A DNA stretch of 64,000 nucleotides from Pseudomonadota bacterium (GCA_023451825.1 JAEXYA010000065.1:20391-84390); one strand, 5' to 3'. Positions 20,127 through 29,877 are shown, numbered from the stretch's first letter. Notes: generated by a model from the sequence alone, not told the origin. Numbers and translations are program-made.

Positions 20127-20856
20127 TCTCGCCCTCCGGCAGCGCCGCGCGGTCGCACAGCCATATGGTTTCGCCATGCGAACGGGCGCGATTGGCAGGG
20201 AGGTCTTCGCCAGCCAGCACGCGGCCAAGAATGGCGCGCTTGTCCTCTCCGCTCATCAGGAACAGCATCTCGCGGCAAGAGGCGAGCGGTGGCAATGTCA
20301 GGCTGACGCGCGGCACGAACGGCTTCACATGCGCCTCCGGCACGCCGATCACCCAGCGGTCTTTCACCTCGATGCCGGGATAACCGGGAAACAGCGAGGC
20401 CACATGGCCATCCGGCCCGACACCGAGCAGCACGAGATCGAACAGCGGCTTTGCAGCATCGAGCTTATCGCTGCCGTAAAAGGCCTGCAGCTCTTTCACA
20501 TAAAGCGATGCAGCTTCATCCGGATTGCCAGCATCGGTTTTGATCGCATGGACGTTCGCGGCGGGCGCGCATTTATCGAGAAACGCGCCCTTGGCCATAG
20601 CCATATTGTTCAGCGGGTCGCTCTCCGGCACGAAGCGATCGTCGCCGATGAACCACTGCACGCGTTCCCACGGGATGCGCTTGCGATAGGCGTCCGTTGC
20701 CAGCAATTCATAGAGTCGCTTCGGGCTCGATCCGCCGGTGAGGCAGATCGCCGGTCGATCCTTGTTGGCCTCGATTCGCTTGATCAGTCGCTCGGCAGCG
20801 GCCGCGGCAAGTGCTGCGGCGTCCGACACTTCGATGATGGTGCGATGCTCGGCCAT
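20119..20856 (-). CDS. pgl: 6-phosphogluconolactonase
   Basis: 245 residues. It hydrolyses 6-phosphogluconolactone to 6-phosphogluconate, step two of the oxidative pentose-phosphate and Entner-Doudoroff routes. CLTGGSSPKRLYELL, WFIGDDRFVP and GVGPDGHVASLFPG are the family blocks; length is typical. It lies 117 bases downstream of zwf, separated by a dispersed palindromic repeat, and overlaps gntK. Cytosolic. Confidence 0.94.
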   Translation of the reverse strand: MAEHRTIIEVSDAAALAAAAAERLIKRIEANKDRPAICLTGGSSPKRLYELLATDAYRKRIPWERVQWFIGDDRFVPESDPLNNMAMAKGAFLDKCAPAANVHAIKTDAGNPDEAASLYVKELQAFYGSDKLDAAKPLFDLVLLGVGPDGHVASLFPGYPGIEVKDRWVIGVPEAHVKPFVPRVSLTLPPLASCREMLFLMSGEDKRAILGRVLAGEDLPANRARSHGETIWLCDRAALPEGESV

Positions 20857-20873
20857 GATCAGGTCTCTCCATC

Positions 20874-20964
20874 GTCATTGCGAGGCGCGTAGCGACGAAA
20901 CAATCCAGTCTTCCTGTGTGCGGCCTCTGGATTGCTTCGTCGCCTTCGGCTCCTCGCAATGACG
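20874..20964. repeat. Dispersed palindromic repeat, family A copy 1
   Basis: Two inverted arms (GTCATTGCGAGG... and ...CCTCGCAATGAC) flank a variable loop, each arm also carrying GCGACGAA-CAATCCAG or its complement. Six copies are found in this window, all in intergenic spacers. This copy separates zwf from pgl. Confidence 0.8.
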
Positions 20965-20973
20965 GCGTGGTTG

Positions 20974-22503
20974 TCAGCTCAAAATACGCCAGCTTCGGCC
21001 GTCGCGCTTGAGCAATTCATCGGCTTCCTCCGGCCCTTCGCTGCCGGCCTTGTAGGTCTTCAGCCCGTCCTTGCCCGCCTTCTTCCAGCTATCGAGGAAC
21101 GGCTGCACCGCGCGCCAGCCGGCCTCGACGCTGTCGGCGCGCTGGAACAGGATGTTGTCGCCGATCATGCAGTCATAGATCAGCGTCTCATAGCCGGTGG
21201 CCGGCGAGGCATTGAAGTAGTCCTTGTAGCGGAACTTCATCTCGACACCGTCGATCTCGACGGCGGGGCCGGGGACCTTGGTGTTGAATTTCAGCGAAAT
21301 GCCTTCGTTCGGCTCCACCGCAATGACGAGATAGTTCTCGGCGAGCTGCTCCATCGACATGTCCCTGAACATGGCGAAGGGGGCCTGCTTGAACTTGATC
21401 GCCACTTCGGTGCGCTTGACGCCCAGCGCCTTGCCGGTGCGCAGATAGAACGGCACGCCGGCCCAGCGCCAGTTGTCGATCATGAGTTTCAACGCAGCGT
21501 AGGTTTCGGTCGTGCTGCCGGGCTTGACGTCTTCGGTTTTCAGGTAATCGACGATATCGTTATCGCCCACATGACCGCCGACATATTGCGCGCGCACGGA
21601 ATTCTTGAGGGCTTCGCCTTCCGTCTGGATGGTGACGGCAGCCAGCACCTCGGCCTTTTCCGATCGCACGGCATTGGCCTCGAAGCGCGATGGTGGCTCC
21701 ATGGCGACCAGTGAAAGCAGCTGGAACAGATGGTTCGGCACCATGTCGCGCAGTGCGCCGGTGGCATCGTAGAACGAACCGCGATGGCCGACGCCGAGCT
21801 TCTCGTCCACGGTGATCTGCACATGATCGATATGGTGGCGATTCCAGATCGGCTCGAAAATGCCGTTGGCGAAGCGCAGCACGAGGATGTTCTGTACCGT
21901 TTCCTTGCCGAGATAGTGATCGATCCGGTAGATCTGCTGCTCGTTCATCAGGCTGAGCAGCTTGGCATTTAGCTTCTTGGCCGATTCCAGATCAGTGCCG
22001 AACGGCTTCTCGACGACCAGGCGGCGCCAGGACCCGTTCTCCTTCAGCATGCCGGTGCGGCCGAGCTGTTCGGCGATCGGCGCGAAGGCAGACGGCGGCG
22101 TGGCGAGATAGAACAGGCGATTGCCGCCGGTGCCGCGCGCTTCTTCGAGCTTGTCGAGCTCGTCTTTCATCCGATCGAAGCTTTCCGGCTCGCTCGGATC
22201 AGCCTCGATGCAGGTGACGCAGTTCAAAAGCTTTTGCGCGATGGCATCGTCCACAGGCCGCGTTGCATATTGCTTGAGGCCCTTGAGCAGATCCTCGCGC
22301 AGGGCATCGCCGGTCATGCCCTTGCGGGCAATGCCGACCACGCAGAATTTCTCCGGCAGGAGATCTGACGCTTGCAGGTTATAGAGCGCCGCGATCACGA
22401 GGCGATGCGCGAGATCGCCCGTCACGCCAAAGATGACGAAAGCACAGGGATCGGGCTTCTTGGTCTTGTCGCTGGTCTTGGCAATCACGGCGGACTCCGT
22501 CAT
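20974..22503 (-). CDS. zwf: Glucose-6-phosphate 1-dehydrogenase
   Basis: 509 residues. It oxidises glucose-6-phosphate to 6-phosphogluconolactone with NAD(P)+. N-terminal nucleotide-binding VIFGVTGDLAHR, the active-site block RIDHYLGKETVQN with catalytic His, and EKPFGTDLESAK are present; length is normal. Its ATG overlaps the gnd stop by one base (TAATG), so gnd and zwf are translationally coupled. zwf supplies NADPH and feeds pgl downstream. Confidence 0.96.
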   Translation of the reverse strand: MTESAVIAKTSDKTKKPDPCAFVIFGVTGDLAHRLVIAALYNLQASDLLPEKFCVVGIARKGMTGDALREDLLKGLKQYATRPVDDAIAQKLLNCVTCIEADPSEPESFDRMKDELDKLEEARGTGGNRLFYLATPPSAFAPIAEQLGRTGMLKENGSWRRLVVEKPFGTDLESAKKLNAKLLSLMNEQQIYRIDHYLGKETVQNILVLRFANGIFEPIWNRHHIDHVQITVDEKLGVGHRGSFYDATGALRDMVPNHLFQLLSLVAMEPPSRFEANAVRSEKAEVLAAVTIQTEGEALKNSVRAQYVGGHVGDNDIVDYLKTEDVKPGSTTETYAALKLMIDNWRWAGVPFYLRTGKALGVKRTEVAIKFKQAPFAMFRDMSMEQLAENYLVIAVEPNEGISLKFNTKVPGPAVEIDGVEMKFRYKDYFNASPATGYETLIYDCMIGDNILFQRADSVEAGWRAVQPFLDSWKKAGKDGLKTYKAGSEGPEEADELLKRDGRSWRILS

Positions 22504-23522
22504 TATTTCACGATGTTTGGCGCGTCCTGCCGCTTCGGATCCGGATGCTGATCGGGCTCTTTGTGGCCGCCGAAACCGGCGCGCATCGCGGATAGAATTT
22601 TCTCGGAGAATGTGTGCTCCTGCCGCGAGCGGAAACGCGCGAACAGCGCTGCGGTCAGCACCTCGGCAGGCACCGCCTCGTCGATCGCGGCATTCACCGT
22701 CCAGCGGCCTTCGCCCGAGTCTTCCACGAAGCCGGAATATTCCTTCAGCTCATTGCTCTTGGCCAGTGCCGATGCCGTGAGGTCGAGCAGCCATGACGGG
22801 ATGACGCTGCCGCGGCGCCAGACTTCGGCGATATCCGGCAGATTGAGATCGAAGCGATGCGCTTCCGGCAGCGCTTCGATATTGGCGTTCTTGAGAATAT
22901 CAAATCCCTCGGCATAGGCCTGCATCAAGCCATATTCGATGCCGTTATGGATCATCTTGACGAAGTGGCCGGCGCCGACCGGGCCAGCATGGATGTAGCC
23001 CTGTTCGATGCGTGGATCGCGCCCGTCGCGGCCGGGGGTGAGCGGGATGTCGCCGATACCGGGCGCCAGCGTCTTGAAGATCGGGTCGAGCCGATCGACC
23101 ACGTCCTTCTCGCCGCCGATCATCATGCAATAGCCGCGATCGATGCCCCACACGCCGCCTGAGGTGCCGACATCGATATAGTGCAGATCGAGTTTCTTCA
23201 GCGCGATGCCGCGACGGACATCGTCCTGCCAGAAGGTGTTGCCGCCATCGATGATGGTATCGCCGGGCTCCAGCAGTTTCGTCAGTTCGTCGATGGTGGT
23301 CTCGGTGATCTTGCCGGCCGGCAGCATCACCCAGACATGGCGCGGCTTGTCGAGCTTCTTGACGAAATCGGCGAGCGACGATCCGCCCACCGCGCCTTCG
23401 CCGGCAAGGCCGGTGACGGCCTTGGCGTCCTTGTCATAGACCACGGCGGTGTGACCGTTTTTCATCAGGCGGCGGACAATATTTCCGCCCATTCGGCCGA
23501 GGCCGATCATGCCGAGCTGCAT
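22503..23522 (-). CDS. gnd: 6-phosphogluconate dehydrogenase (short, NAD-type), decarboxylating
   Basis: 339 residues from the ATG giving [25 protein letters not shown] lies about nine bases upstream, so the longer frame is not used. Motifs are the Rossmann [26 protein letters not shown] and [20 protein letters not shown] (catalytic Lys and substrate loop). The short length of about 340 residues, against about 470 in E. coli Gnd, matches the GndA/YqeC subgroup, which is mainly NAD-dependent. It makes ribulose-5-phosphate and CO2. Upstream lies the tal-pgi fusion. Confidence 0.93.
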   Translation of the reverse strand: MQLGMIGLGRMGGNIVRRLMKNGHTAVVYDKDAKAVTGLAGEGAVGGSSLADFVKKLDKPRHVWVMLPAGKITETTIDELTKLLEPGDTIIDGGNTFWQDDVRRGIALKKLDLHYIDVGTSGGVWGIDRGYCMMIGGEKDVVDRLDPIFKTLAPGIGDIPLTPGRDGRDPRIEQGYIHAGPVGAGHFVKMIHNGIEYGLMQAYAEGFDILKNANIEALPEAHRFDLNLPDIAEVWRRGSVIPSWLLDLTASALAKSNELKEYSGFVEDSGEGRWTVNAAIDEAVPAEVLTAALFARFRSRQEHTFSEKILSAMRAGFGGHKEPDQHPDPKRQDAPNIVK

Positions 23523-23546
23523 TGGTGATGTCCTTGTCTTTGATTG

Positions 23547-23578
23547 CACATGGCCCGGAGCGATGTCCGGGCCATGTG
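23547..23578. terminator. 12-bp perfect hairpin between tal-pgi and gnd
   Basis: Arms CACATGGCCCGG and CCGGGCCATGTG with an 8-base loop. No T-run follows on either strand, so it may be an RNA-processing or partial attenuation element rather than a strong terminator. It sits 7 bases after the tal-pgi stop and 25 bases before the gnd start. Confidence 0.5.
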
Positions 23579-23585
23579 AGGGCGT

Positions 23586-26438
23586 TTAACTCAGTGCGGC
23601 GGCGATCGCCTTATCGAGCGCGGCGAGGCCAGCTTTCAGGTCACCTTTCAGATGCACGCGCAAGGCGCGGCGGCTGCGATCGGTCAGCACCTCGAAATCG
23701 CCACGCGCCTGCGCCGCCTTGATGACGCCGAAAGACGCGCGGTAATCCGGGATCGCAAGATCCTTGGCATCATCCGCGGTGATCTGCAGGAACACGCCGC
23801 TGTCCGGTCCGCCCTTGTAGGCCTGGCCGGTGGAATGCAGGAAGCGCGGGCCGAATTCGGAGCAGGTTGCCACCTTCTTCTTGTCGCGCACCGCCATCCG
23901 CATCGCCTGCAACGTGTCGATATGCGCGGCGTTGCGCTCGACATAAGCGAGCAGGGCCACATAGTCGCCCGGCGTCACGCGGCGGAAGTGGGCCTTGAGC
24001 CAGGACGCGAGATCGCCATCGGCGCCGGCTTTCTTCAGCAGTTCGGCATTGCTGTCGTCGGTGTAAAGGTCGGCTTCCTTGGACGACACCACCGGTGTCT
24101 CCGGCGGCAGCGAGCCCGTCTTTTCGAATGCGCTCGTCAGTTCGCGCGTCTTGATCTTGGCGTCTTCCACATCCGGCTGGTTGAACGGATTGATGTCGAG
24201 CACGGCGCCGGCCACAGCCGTCGCGATCTCGAAGCGGAAGAACTCCTGGCCGAGATGGTCGATGGAGGGCAGGGTGATGCGTGTGACCGGATGGCCGGCC
24301 TTTTCCAGTGCGGCGAGCTTGTCGTCATGCGCCTTGTCCCTGTCGCCGTCGGTGCGCAGATCGATGAAGAAACGATCATCGCCATAAACCGCCGGAGCGC
24401 CCAGCTCTTCGCCATCGATCGGGATCAGCCCCTTGCCGTCCTTGCCGGTGGACTCAGCGATGAGCTGTTCGGCCCAGGCACCGAAATCCGAGATGGTCTT
24501 CGAGGACAGAATGGTCACCTTGTCGCGACCATCGATGCCGGCATGGCCCATGGCGAGGCCAAGTTGCACGCCGGGGTTTTCCGATGGCGGCACGTCAGGG
24601 CCGCAGGAGCGGACCATCGAAAGGGTGTGCTCAAGCAGTTTCGCAAGATCGATACCCGCCGCCGCTGCCGGCACGAGCCCGAAAGGTGACAGCACGGAAT
24701 AGCGGCCACCGATGGTGGGGTCGCCGTGGAAGACGCGCGCGAATGTCTGTTCCTTCGCCACCTTCTCCAGCGACGAGCCGGGATCGGTGACGGCGACGAA
24801 ATGCGTGCCCGCTTTGTCGGCGCCGACAGCCTTGCTCACTTCGCCGAAGAAGTAGTTCTTCATCACATTCGGCTCGGTGGTGCCGCCGGATTTGCTCGAC
24901 ACGATGAACAGCGTCTTGGCGATGTTGACGGCCTTCGCCATGGTCGCGACCTGCGCCGGATCGGTGGAATCCAGCACATGCAGTTTCGGGAAGCCCGCGA
25001 CATGCGGGAAGGTCACCGCCAGCACTTCTGGTCCGAGGCTTGATCCGCCCATGCCGAGCACGACGGCATCGGTGAAACCCTGGTTCTTCACCCACTTCGC
25101 GAAATCATTGTAATCGGCGAGTTTTGCCTTTTCGGCAAACGCGCTGTTCAGCCACCCGAGCCACTTGGCTTCATCGCTGCCCGTCCAGACCGATGCATCC
25201 TTGTGCCAGAGCCGGCGGATTTTTGCCGATCCGCGCCACTCTTCGGTGGATTTCTCGACGGTCTTCTTCAGCGTATCGCCCAGCGCCAGCTGTTGCGCGC
25301 CGACAGCCTTGCCCAGCGAAGCCGCGCGCTTATGTGCCACGGCGCCATAGAGTTTGTCGGCCGCATCGGCGAACTGCTTGACGCCATCGGCCACCAGGTC
25401 GGTGGTGATCTTGTCCAGCGAAATTCCGGTTGCGGCGAAATCCGCCAGCACCTTCTTCGCCGCGTCGATGTTCTCTTCCAGGCTGTCGCGCACGTCGCCG
25501 TGATCGCGAAAAGCGTCGAGCGTTGCCGGCGGCACGGTGTTCACCGTGTCCTTGCCGATCAGCTCTTCCACATACATGGTGTCGCGATAGTCCTTGCTCT
25601 TGACGCCGGTCGAGGCCCACAGCAATCGCTGCGGCTGTGCACCCTTGGCCTTCAGCTTGTCCCAGCGGGCGCCGGCAAACAGTTTGAGATATTCCTGATA
25701 AGCGAGCTTGGCATTGGCGATCGCCACCTTGCCCTTCAGCGCCTTCAGGCGCTCCTTCTCGGCGGGATCATTGGCCGCCGCGATCTTCTCGTCGAGCTGC
25801 TTGTCCGCCTGCGTATCGATGCGGCTGACGAAGAACGATGCCACGCTGGCGATGCCCGATGGATCGCCGCCACCGGCCACGAATTTCTCCAACCCGCGCA
25901 GATAGGCTTCCGCCACTTCCACATAGACCTTTTGCGCGAACAGCAGCGTGATGTTGACGCTGATGCCTTCGCCGATCAGGTGCTCGATGGCCGGCAGGCC
26001 TTCTGGCGTCGCCGGCACCTTGATCATGAGATTGGGGCGCTTGACGCTCTTCCACAGCCGCTCGGCCTCGGTGATCGTGCCCTTGGTGTCGTTGGCCAGA
26101 TAGGGCGAGACTTCAAGACTGACGAAACCGTCGCGTCCCTTATTCTCGTCGAAAACCGGCTTCAGCACATCGGCCGCGCTCTGGATGTCCTCGACGGCAA
26201 TATGCTCGAACAGATCGGCCGGCGACTTGTCGCCCGATTTCAGCGCAGCCGCGATCGGCGCGTCATATTCGTCGGATGAGCCGATCGCCTTCTCGAAGAT
26301 CGCCGGGTTCGACGTCACGCCCTTGACGGCGTCGGTGTCGATCAGCTTTTTCAGGTCGCCTTTGGCGACGAAACCGCGGGCGAGAAAGTCCAGCCAAACG
26401 GCCTGACCGTGGGATTCGAGTGCTTTGACGGGATTCAT
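23586..26438 (-). CDS. tal-pgi: Bifunctional transaldolase / glucose-6-phosphate isomerase
   Basis: 950 residues from the ATG giving MNPVKALESHGQAVWLDFLA. Residues 1 to about 370 are transaldolase (GVTSNPAIFEKAI; Schiff-base Lys in LMIKVPATPEGL); about 400-950 are phosphoglucose isomerase (VVLGMGGSSLGPEVL, VSSKSGGTTEPN, GGRYSVLSPFGLVPAAAAG). It links the non-oxidative pentose-phosphate pathway to glycolysis in one polypeptide. This fusion is known in several alphaproteobacteria, cyanobacteria and others. It is the first gene of the tal-pgi-gnd-zwf run, with an EcfG-like promoter about 80 bases upstream. Confidence 0.94.
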   Translation of the reverse strand: MNPVKALESHGQAVWLDFLARGFVAKGDLKKLIDTDAVKGVTSNPAIFEKAIGSSDEYDAPIAAALKSGDKSPADLFEHIAVEDIQSAADVLKPVFDENKGRDGFVSLEVSPYLANDTKGTITEAERLWKSVKRPNLMIKVPATPEGLPAIEHLIGEGISVNITLLFAQKVYVEVAEAYLRGLEKFVAGGGDPSGIASVASFFVSRIDTQADKQLDEKIAAANDPAEKERLKALKGKVAIANAKLAYQEYLKLFAGARWDKLKAKGAQPQRLLWASTGVKSKDYRDTMYVEELIGKDTVNTVPPATLDAFRDHGDVRDSLEENIDAAKKVLADFAATGISLDKITTDLVADGVKQFADAADKLYGAVAHKRAASLGKAVGAQQLALGDTLKKTVEKSTEEWRGSAKIRRLWHKDASVWTGSDEAKWLGWLNSAFAEKAKLADYNDFAKWVKNQGFTDAVVLGMGGSSLGPEVLAVTFPHVAGFPKLHVLDSTDPAQVATMAKAVNIAKTLFIVSSKSGGTTEPNVMKNYFFGEVSKAVGADKAGTHFVAVTDPGSSLEKVAKEQTFARVFHGDPTIGGRYSVLSPFGLVPAAAAGIDLAKLLEHTLSMVRSCGPDVPPSENPGVQLGLAMGHAGIDGRDKVTILSSKTISDFGAWAEQLIAESTGKDGKGLIPIDGEELGAPAVYGDDRFFIDLRTDGDRDKAHDDKLAALEKAGHPVTRITLPSIDHLGQEFFRFEIATAVAGAVLDINPFNQPDVEDAKIKTRELTSAFEKTGSLPPETPVVSSKEADLYTDDSNAELLKKAGADGDLASWLKAHFRRVTPGDYVALLAYVERNAAHIDTLQAMRMAVRDKKKVATCSEFGPRFLHSTGQAYKGGPDSGVFLQITADDAKDLAIPDYRASFGVIKAAQARGDFEVLTDRSRRALRVHLKGDLKAGLAALDKAIAAALS

Positions 26439-26517
26439 GGTGCTCTTCGGTTCAAATGTGTCAAAGGCCCCGCGCGCGAATGTGCGCAGGCGAGTTCCAA
26501 TGATCACCCCAAAGCCC

Positions 26518-26542
26518 TACGCATGGCAAGGCGAACGGTTCC
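26518..26542 (-). promoter_or_regulatory. EcfG-like promoter upstream of tal-pgi
   Basis: On the minus strand GGAAC (26538-26542), a 16-base spacer, then CGTA (26518-26521): one mismatch from the EcfG consensus CGTT. It lies about 80 bases upstream of the tal-pgi start. It would put NADPH-generating pentose-phosphate genes under the same stress control as the glucan genes. Confidence 0.4.
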
Positions 26543-26635
26543 ATTTCAACGAGATCGCAATCTCGTGTGCGGGCAAGATGACGATTGTGTAAATTTTATG
26601 CGTTCGCCGTCCGTCTCCCCGCGCGCGGCGAGATG

Positions 26636-27307
26636 TCAGAAAAGATCGGCCTTGGCCAAATCCCACATCAGCCGATAGGTGCCGGCTGAAATCAGCGTTG
26701 CGCCTCCAGCCGCGATCGCGGCGTCGAAGCGGCCGGCCATCGTTTGGCTCACGGCGTCCACATTGGTCCCGTCAATCAGGACATACCAATCGCGGGCCGC
26801 CGGGTTGGGCGCATCGGGATCGTCGGTCAGCGGCTTCGATAGCCGGGGATCGCTTTCCATCAGATGCATCGAGATGATGTCGTGGATCATGCCGGGATCG
26901 AGCTGGGCACGGAGTGCTTCGCGCAGGCCATCGACATGGCCGTCCGGCGGCCGGATACGGACGAGGCCGAGCGCAGCGCCGCGGCCAACGCCACGGCTGA
27001 TCGTGATCCGCGCCACCGAGCGCAGCATGTTCTTGAAACGGCCGATATTGGTGAGCGACCACGCGGTCTGGTTGGCCAAAGCGGTGCGGTAGGCGTCGCT
27101 GTCCAGCACGTCGAATGTCCTGGTCGCATAAAGGCCGAGATATTTGGGGGCGGCATCCACGGCGACATAGCGACGGGCCTCAAGAAAGCCGTCGATGGCG
27201 ACGCGCTCGGCCAGATGTTCGCGGTCATACCATTGGTTGAACTCCTGCTCATGCGCCGTGTCGATATCCATCGACGTCATCAGCATTCCAGAACCAGCGA
27301 TAGGCAT
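26636..27307 (-). CDS. Uncharacterised protein, EthD/dimeric alpha-beta-barrel-like
   Basis: 223 residues from the ATG at 27307, chosen because GGAGGG lies seven bases upstream; a GTG two codons earlier is also open. The N-terminus contains FNQWYDREHLAERV, a pattern seen in small dimeric alpha/beta-barrel (EthD-like) proteins, and a weaker second half may be another such unit. No transmembrane segment or signal peptide. Function unknown. It stands alone between tal-pgi and the pip-pqq operon, followed upstream by a palindromic repeat. Confidence 0.55.
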   Translation of the reverse strand: MPIAGSGMLMTSMDIDTAHEQEFNQWYDREHLAERVAIDGFLEARRYVAVDAAPKYLGLYATRTFDVLDSDAYRTALANQTAWSLTNIGRFKNMLRSVARITISRGVGRGAALGLVRIRPPDGHVDGLREALRAQLDPGMIHDIISMHLMESDPRLSKPLTDDPDAPNPAARDWYVLIDGTNVDAVSQTMAGRFDAAIAAGGATLISAGTYRLMWDLAKADLF

Positions 27308-27320
27308 GAGCACTCCCTCC

Positions 27321-27403
27321 GTAGGGCGGATGAGCCGAAGGCGTCATCCGCCGGCCGAGCGAGTGTGACGAAGAATGACGGATTACGCTACGCTTATCCG
27401 CCT
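27321..27403. repeat. Palindromic repeat, GGCGGATgag/catCCGCC type
   Basis: Starts GTAGGGCGGATGAGCCGAAG and ends with the complementary GATTACGCTACGCTTATCCG. It belongs to the same broad class as 42338-42420 and 47684-47766 (GTAGGNTGGG arms). Located in the spacer between the EthD-like gene and pip. Confidence 0.6.
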
Positions 27404-28374
27404 ATGGCTGAGCCGATATCCGCGACCGCCTTCATCACGGCATCGCGAATACCGGGATCATACAGACTATGCCCGGCGCCTTCGACGATGCGGACTTCGG
27501 CATCGGTCCAGCACGCCGCCAGTGCGTGGGAATTCACGGGCGGACAGAGCAGGTCGTAGCGGCCTTGCACGATGACCGCTGGAATGCCCGTGAGCTTCCC
27601 CGCATCCCGCATCAATTGTTGCGGGCGCATGAAGCAGTCATGCGCAAAATAATGCGCCTCCATGCCCGGCGTTGCGGGCATCGATCCTGTCGTGCTGGAC
27701 AGCGCCGTGCGGTCCAGCCGCGTCCGCTTCGGAGCCACTTCGGAGAGGATCGCTTCCGTGCCGCCCCAGGCGCGGATCGCCGGCACGTGGATGGCCGGAT
27801 CCGCGTCAAGAATCCGACGGTAAAAGTTGGGCAGCGGATCGGCGCGCTCGGCTTCCGGCAAGACGCTGAGATAGTCTTCATGCAAACCGGGATAATGCCG
27901 CGGCAGGATCACATTGAACACGTCGTGCAATTCTTCGCGTGTGCCGAAGAAAGTCGCCCGCAACACGATGCCACTGACATGCGCGGGATGCGCCTGCGCA
28001 TAGGCCAGCGCCAGTGTCGCGCCCCAGGAGCCGCCGACCACCAGCCACTTCTCGAAGCCGAATTTGCGACGGATCGTCTCCATATCCGCGATCAGATGCG
28101 GCAGCGTATTGTGCTCGCGAAACCCTTTCGGCCGGCTGCGGCCGGCGCCGCGCTGGTCGAACAGCACGGTGTGAAAACGCTGCGGATCGAACAGCCGGCG
28201 ATGATCGGGCTGGCAGCCCGAGCCCGGTCCGCCATGCAGATAGACCACGGGAATGCCATCGGTGCAGCCGACGCTCTCCACATAGATGGAGTGGCCGTCG
28301 CCGACATCGAGATGCTCTGATGTGAGCGGCGTAAACGCGTCGCCGGCGACAGGCGCTGGGGAATCAGCGGCCAT
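27394..28374 (-). CDS. pip: Proline iminopeptidase (prolyl aminopeptidase), S33 family
   Basis: About 326 residues from the ATG giving MAADSPAPVAGDAF; the start overlaps the pqqE end by 11 bases. Alpha/beta hydrolase with YLHGGPGSGCQPDHRRLFDP and RFHTVLFDQRGAGRS (oxyanion region) and VVGGSWGATLALAYAQ (nucleophile Ser, GxSxG). It releases N-terminal proline from peptides in the cytosol. Its overlap with pqqE puts it in the pqq operon, so a role in trimming PqqA-derived peptide is possible, but the known PQQ proteases are of the M16 type, so this is inference only. Confidence 0.85.
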   Translation of the reverse strand: MAADSPAPVAGDAFTPLTSEHLDVGDGHSIYVESVGCTDGIPVVYLHGGPGSGCQPDHRRLFDPQRFHTVLFDQRGAGRSRPKGFREHNTLPHLIADMETIRRKFGFEKWLVVGGSWGATLALAYAQAHPAHVSGIVLRATFFGTREELHDVFNVILPRHYPGLHEDYLSVLPEAERADPLPNFYRRILDADPAIHVPAIRAWGGTEAILSEVAPKRTRLDRTALSSTTGSMPATPGMEAHYFAHDCFMRPQQLMRDAGKLTGIPAVIVQGRYDLLCPPVNSHALAACWTDAEVRIVEGAGHSLYDPGIRDAVMKAVADIGSAIGG

Positions 28375-29560
28375 GGGGATCGTCTTCCAGCGTGCCGCCC
28401 TTGAAGTTGCGATACAGGAAGCGGTCCGCACCTTCACTCGACTCCACTTCGGCGAGTTTGAAAATCTCGGCGTGCCGGGGTGAGAAGGTGCAGGCGGGGT
28501 CGGTATTGCCGGCATCGCCGGTCAGCGCGAAGGCCTGGCAGCGGCAGCCGCCGAAATCGACTTCCTTGAATTCGCAGCTCTGGCAGGGTTCGGGCATCCA
28601 GCCGGTGCCGCGATAGCGGTTGAAGGCGTCGGAATTCTGCCAGATCCAGGCAATGGAATGATTGCTGCGCACGCTTTCGAAATCGAGCCCGGTGATGGTC
28701 TCGGCGGCGTGGCAGGGCAGCACCTTGCCGGCGGGCGAGATGTTGAAGAACTGCCGCCCCCAGCCGCCCATGCATTTCTTCGGCCGCAGCGCGTAATAAT
28801 CCGGCACCACGTAATCGATATCGAGAATGCCCTTGAGGCGGATGCGCGCCTCATCGACGATGCGGGAGGTGTCGTCGATCTGCTCGATGGTCGGCATCAA
28901 GGCGGCGCGGTTCTTCAGCGCCCAGCCGTAATATTGCACATTGGCGACTTCGAGCCGGTCGGCGTCGAGATCGACCGCCATCTGGATGATATCAGCGAGC
29001 TGATGCAGGTTCTGGCGGTGCATCACTGCATTCACGGTCAGCGGCAGATCAAGCTCGCGCGTCCAGCGCGCCACTTCGATCTTCTTGGCATGCCCGCCGC
29101 GATAGCCGCCGACGCGATCGGCGACCACGGGCTCGTTGCCCTGAAAACTGATCTGCACATGGCACAAGCCGGCATCGGCCAGCGCCTCGAGCATCTCGCG
29201 CTTCAACAGCACGGCGGAGGTGATCAAATTCGAATACAGCCCCACATCGGTGGCGTGCTGCACCAGCTCGACGATATCTTTTCGCGCGGTTGGCTCACCG
29301 CCGGAGAAATGGATCTGCAGCACGCCGATCTCGGCGAGTTCGCTCAGCACCTTCTTCCATTCGTCGGTGGTGAGTTCGCTATTGGCGCGGTCCAGCTCGA
29401 TCGGGTTCGAGCAATACGGACACTGCAGCGGGCAGCGATGCGTCAGTTCAGCCAGCACGGCTAGCGGAATACCAAAAGTCTCGGCCGTCGAGCGCGTACG
29501 CTCCAGAACGGCGAGGCTGTCATTGGCGACAGGGGACGCATCTGTCAGCGTCGGGCTCAT
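28364..29560 (-). CDS. pqqE: PQQ biosynthesis radical SAM enzyme PqqE
   Basis: 398 residues from the ATG giving MSPTLTDASPVANDSLAVLE, which overlaps the pqqD stop by four bases (ATGA). The longer open frame upstream is not coding. Radical SAM cluster motif RCPLQCPYCSNP (CX3CX2C) near residue 43; the C-terminal SPASM Cys set includes CMGGWG, LPCHAAET and CQSCEFKEVDFGGCRCQAF. It forms the Glu-Tyr carbon-carbon crosslink in PqqA bound to PqqD. Confidence 0.96.
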   Translation of the reverse strand: MSPTLTDASPVANDSLAVLERTRSTAETFGIPLAVLAELTHRCPLQCPYCSNPIELDRANSELTTDEWKKVLSELAEIGVLQIHFSGGEPTARKDIVELVQHATDVGLYSNLITSAVLLKREMLEALADAGLCHVQISFQGNEPVVADRVGGYRGGHAKKIEVARWTRELDLPLTVNAVMHRQNLHQLADIIQMAVDLDADRLEVANVQYYGWALKNRAALMPTIEQIDDTSRIVDEARIRLKGILDIDYVVPDYYALRPKKCMGGWGRQFFNISPAGKVLPCHAAETITGLDFESVRSNHSIAWIWQNSDAFNRYRGTGWMPEPCQSCEFKEVDFGGCRCQAFALTGDAGNTDPACTFSPRHAEIFKLAEVESSEGADRFLYRNFKGGTLEDDPHGR

Positions 29561-29877
29561 GATGTCTTCTCCCGCGCTTGCGTGAGAAAGCCCTTGTCGG
29601 CGAGATCCTGCAGCATGGCGATGACGTCCTTGCCGATGTCGTCTCGCGGCGCGTTGTATTTGGCCGCAAGCAGATCGACGATATCGGAGACACTGCGCGC
29701 GCCGTCGCAGAGCTGCAAGATCTCGACCGCAATTTCGTCCGGCGCCAGCACGCGCTCGGGGGCGAGGATCACCCAGACCTGCCGTGTCTCGTCGAATTTC
29801 AGCCGGGCATGGCGCGGCAAGATCGGCTTGCTCGCCTCGGAGACTTCCATGCGACGGCTGCCGCGTGCTTCCGACAT
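29557..29877 (-). CDS. pqqD: PQQ biosynthesis peptide chaperone PqqD
   Basis: About 106 residues from the ATG at 29877; the internal ATG at 29850 (MEVSEASKPIL) is an alternative closer to the usual 90-95 residues. RHARLKFDETRQVWVILAPERVL and EILQLCDGARSVSDIVDLL are the RiPP recognition element pattern. It presents PqqA to PqqE. The stop overlaps the pqqE start. The spacer to pqqC (29878-29988) is occupied by a dispersed palindromic repeat. Confidence 0.93.
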   Translation of the reverse strand: MSEARGSRRMEVSEASKPILPRHARLKFDETRQVWVILAPERVLAPDEIAVEILQLCDGARSVSDIVDLLAAKYNAPRDDIGKDVIAMLQDLADKGFLTQAREKTS

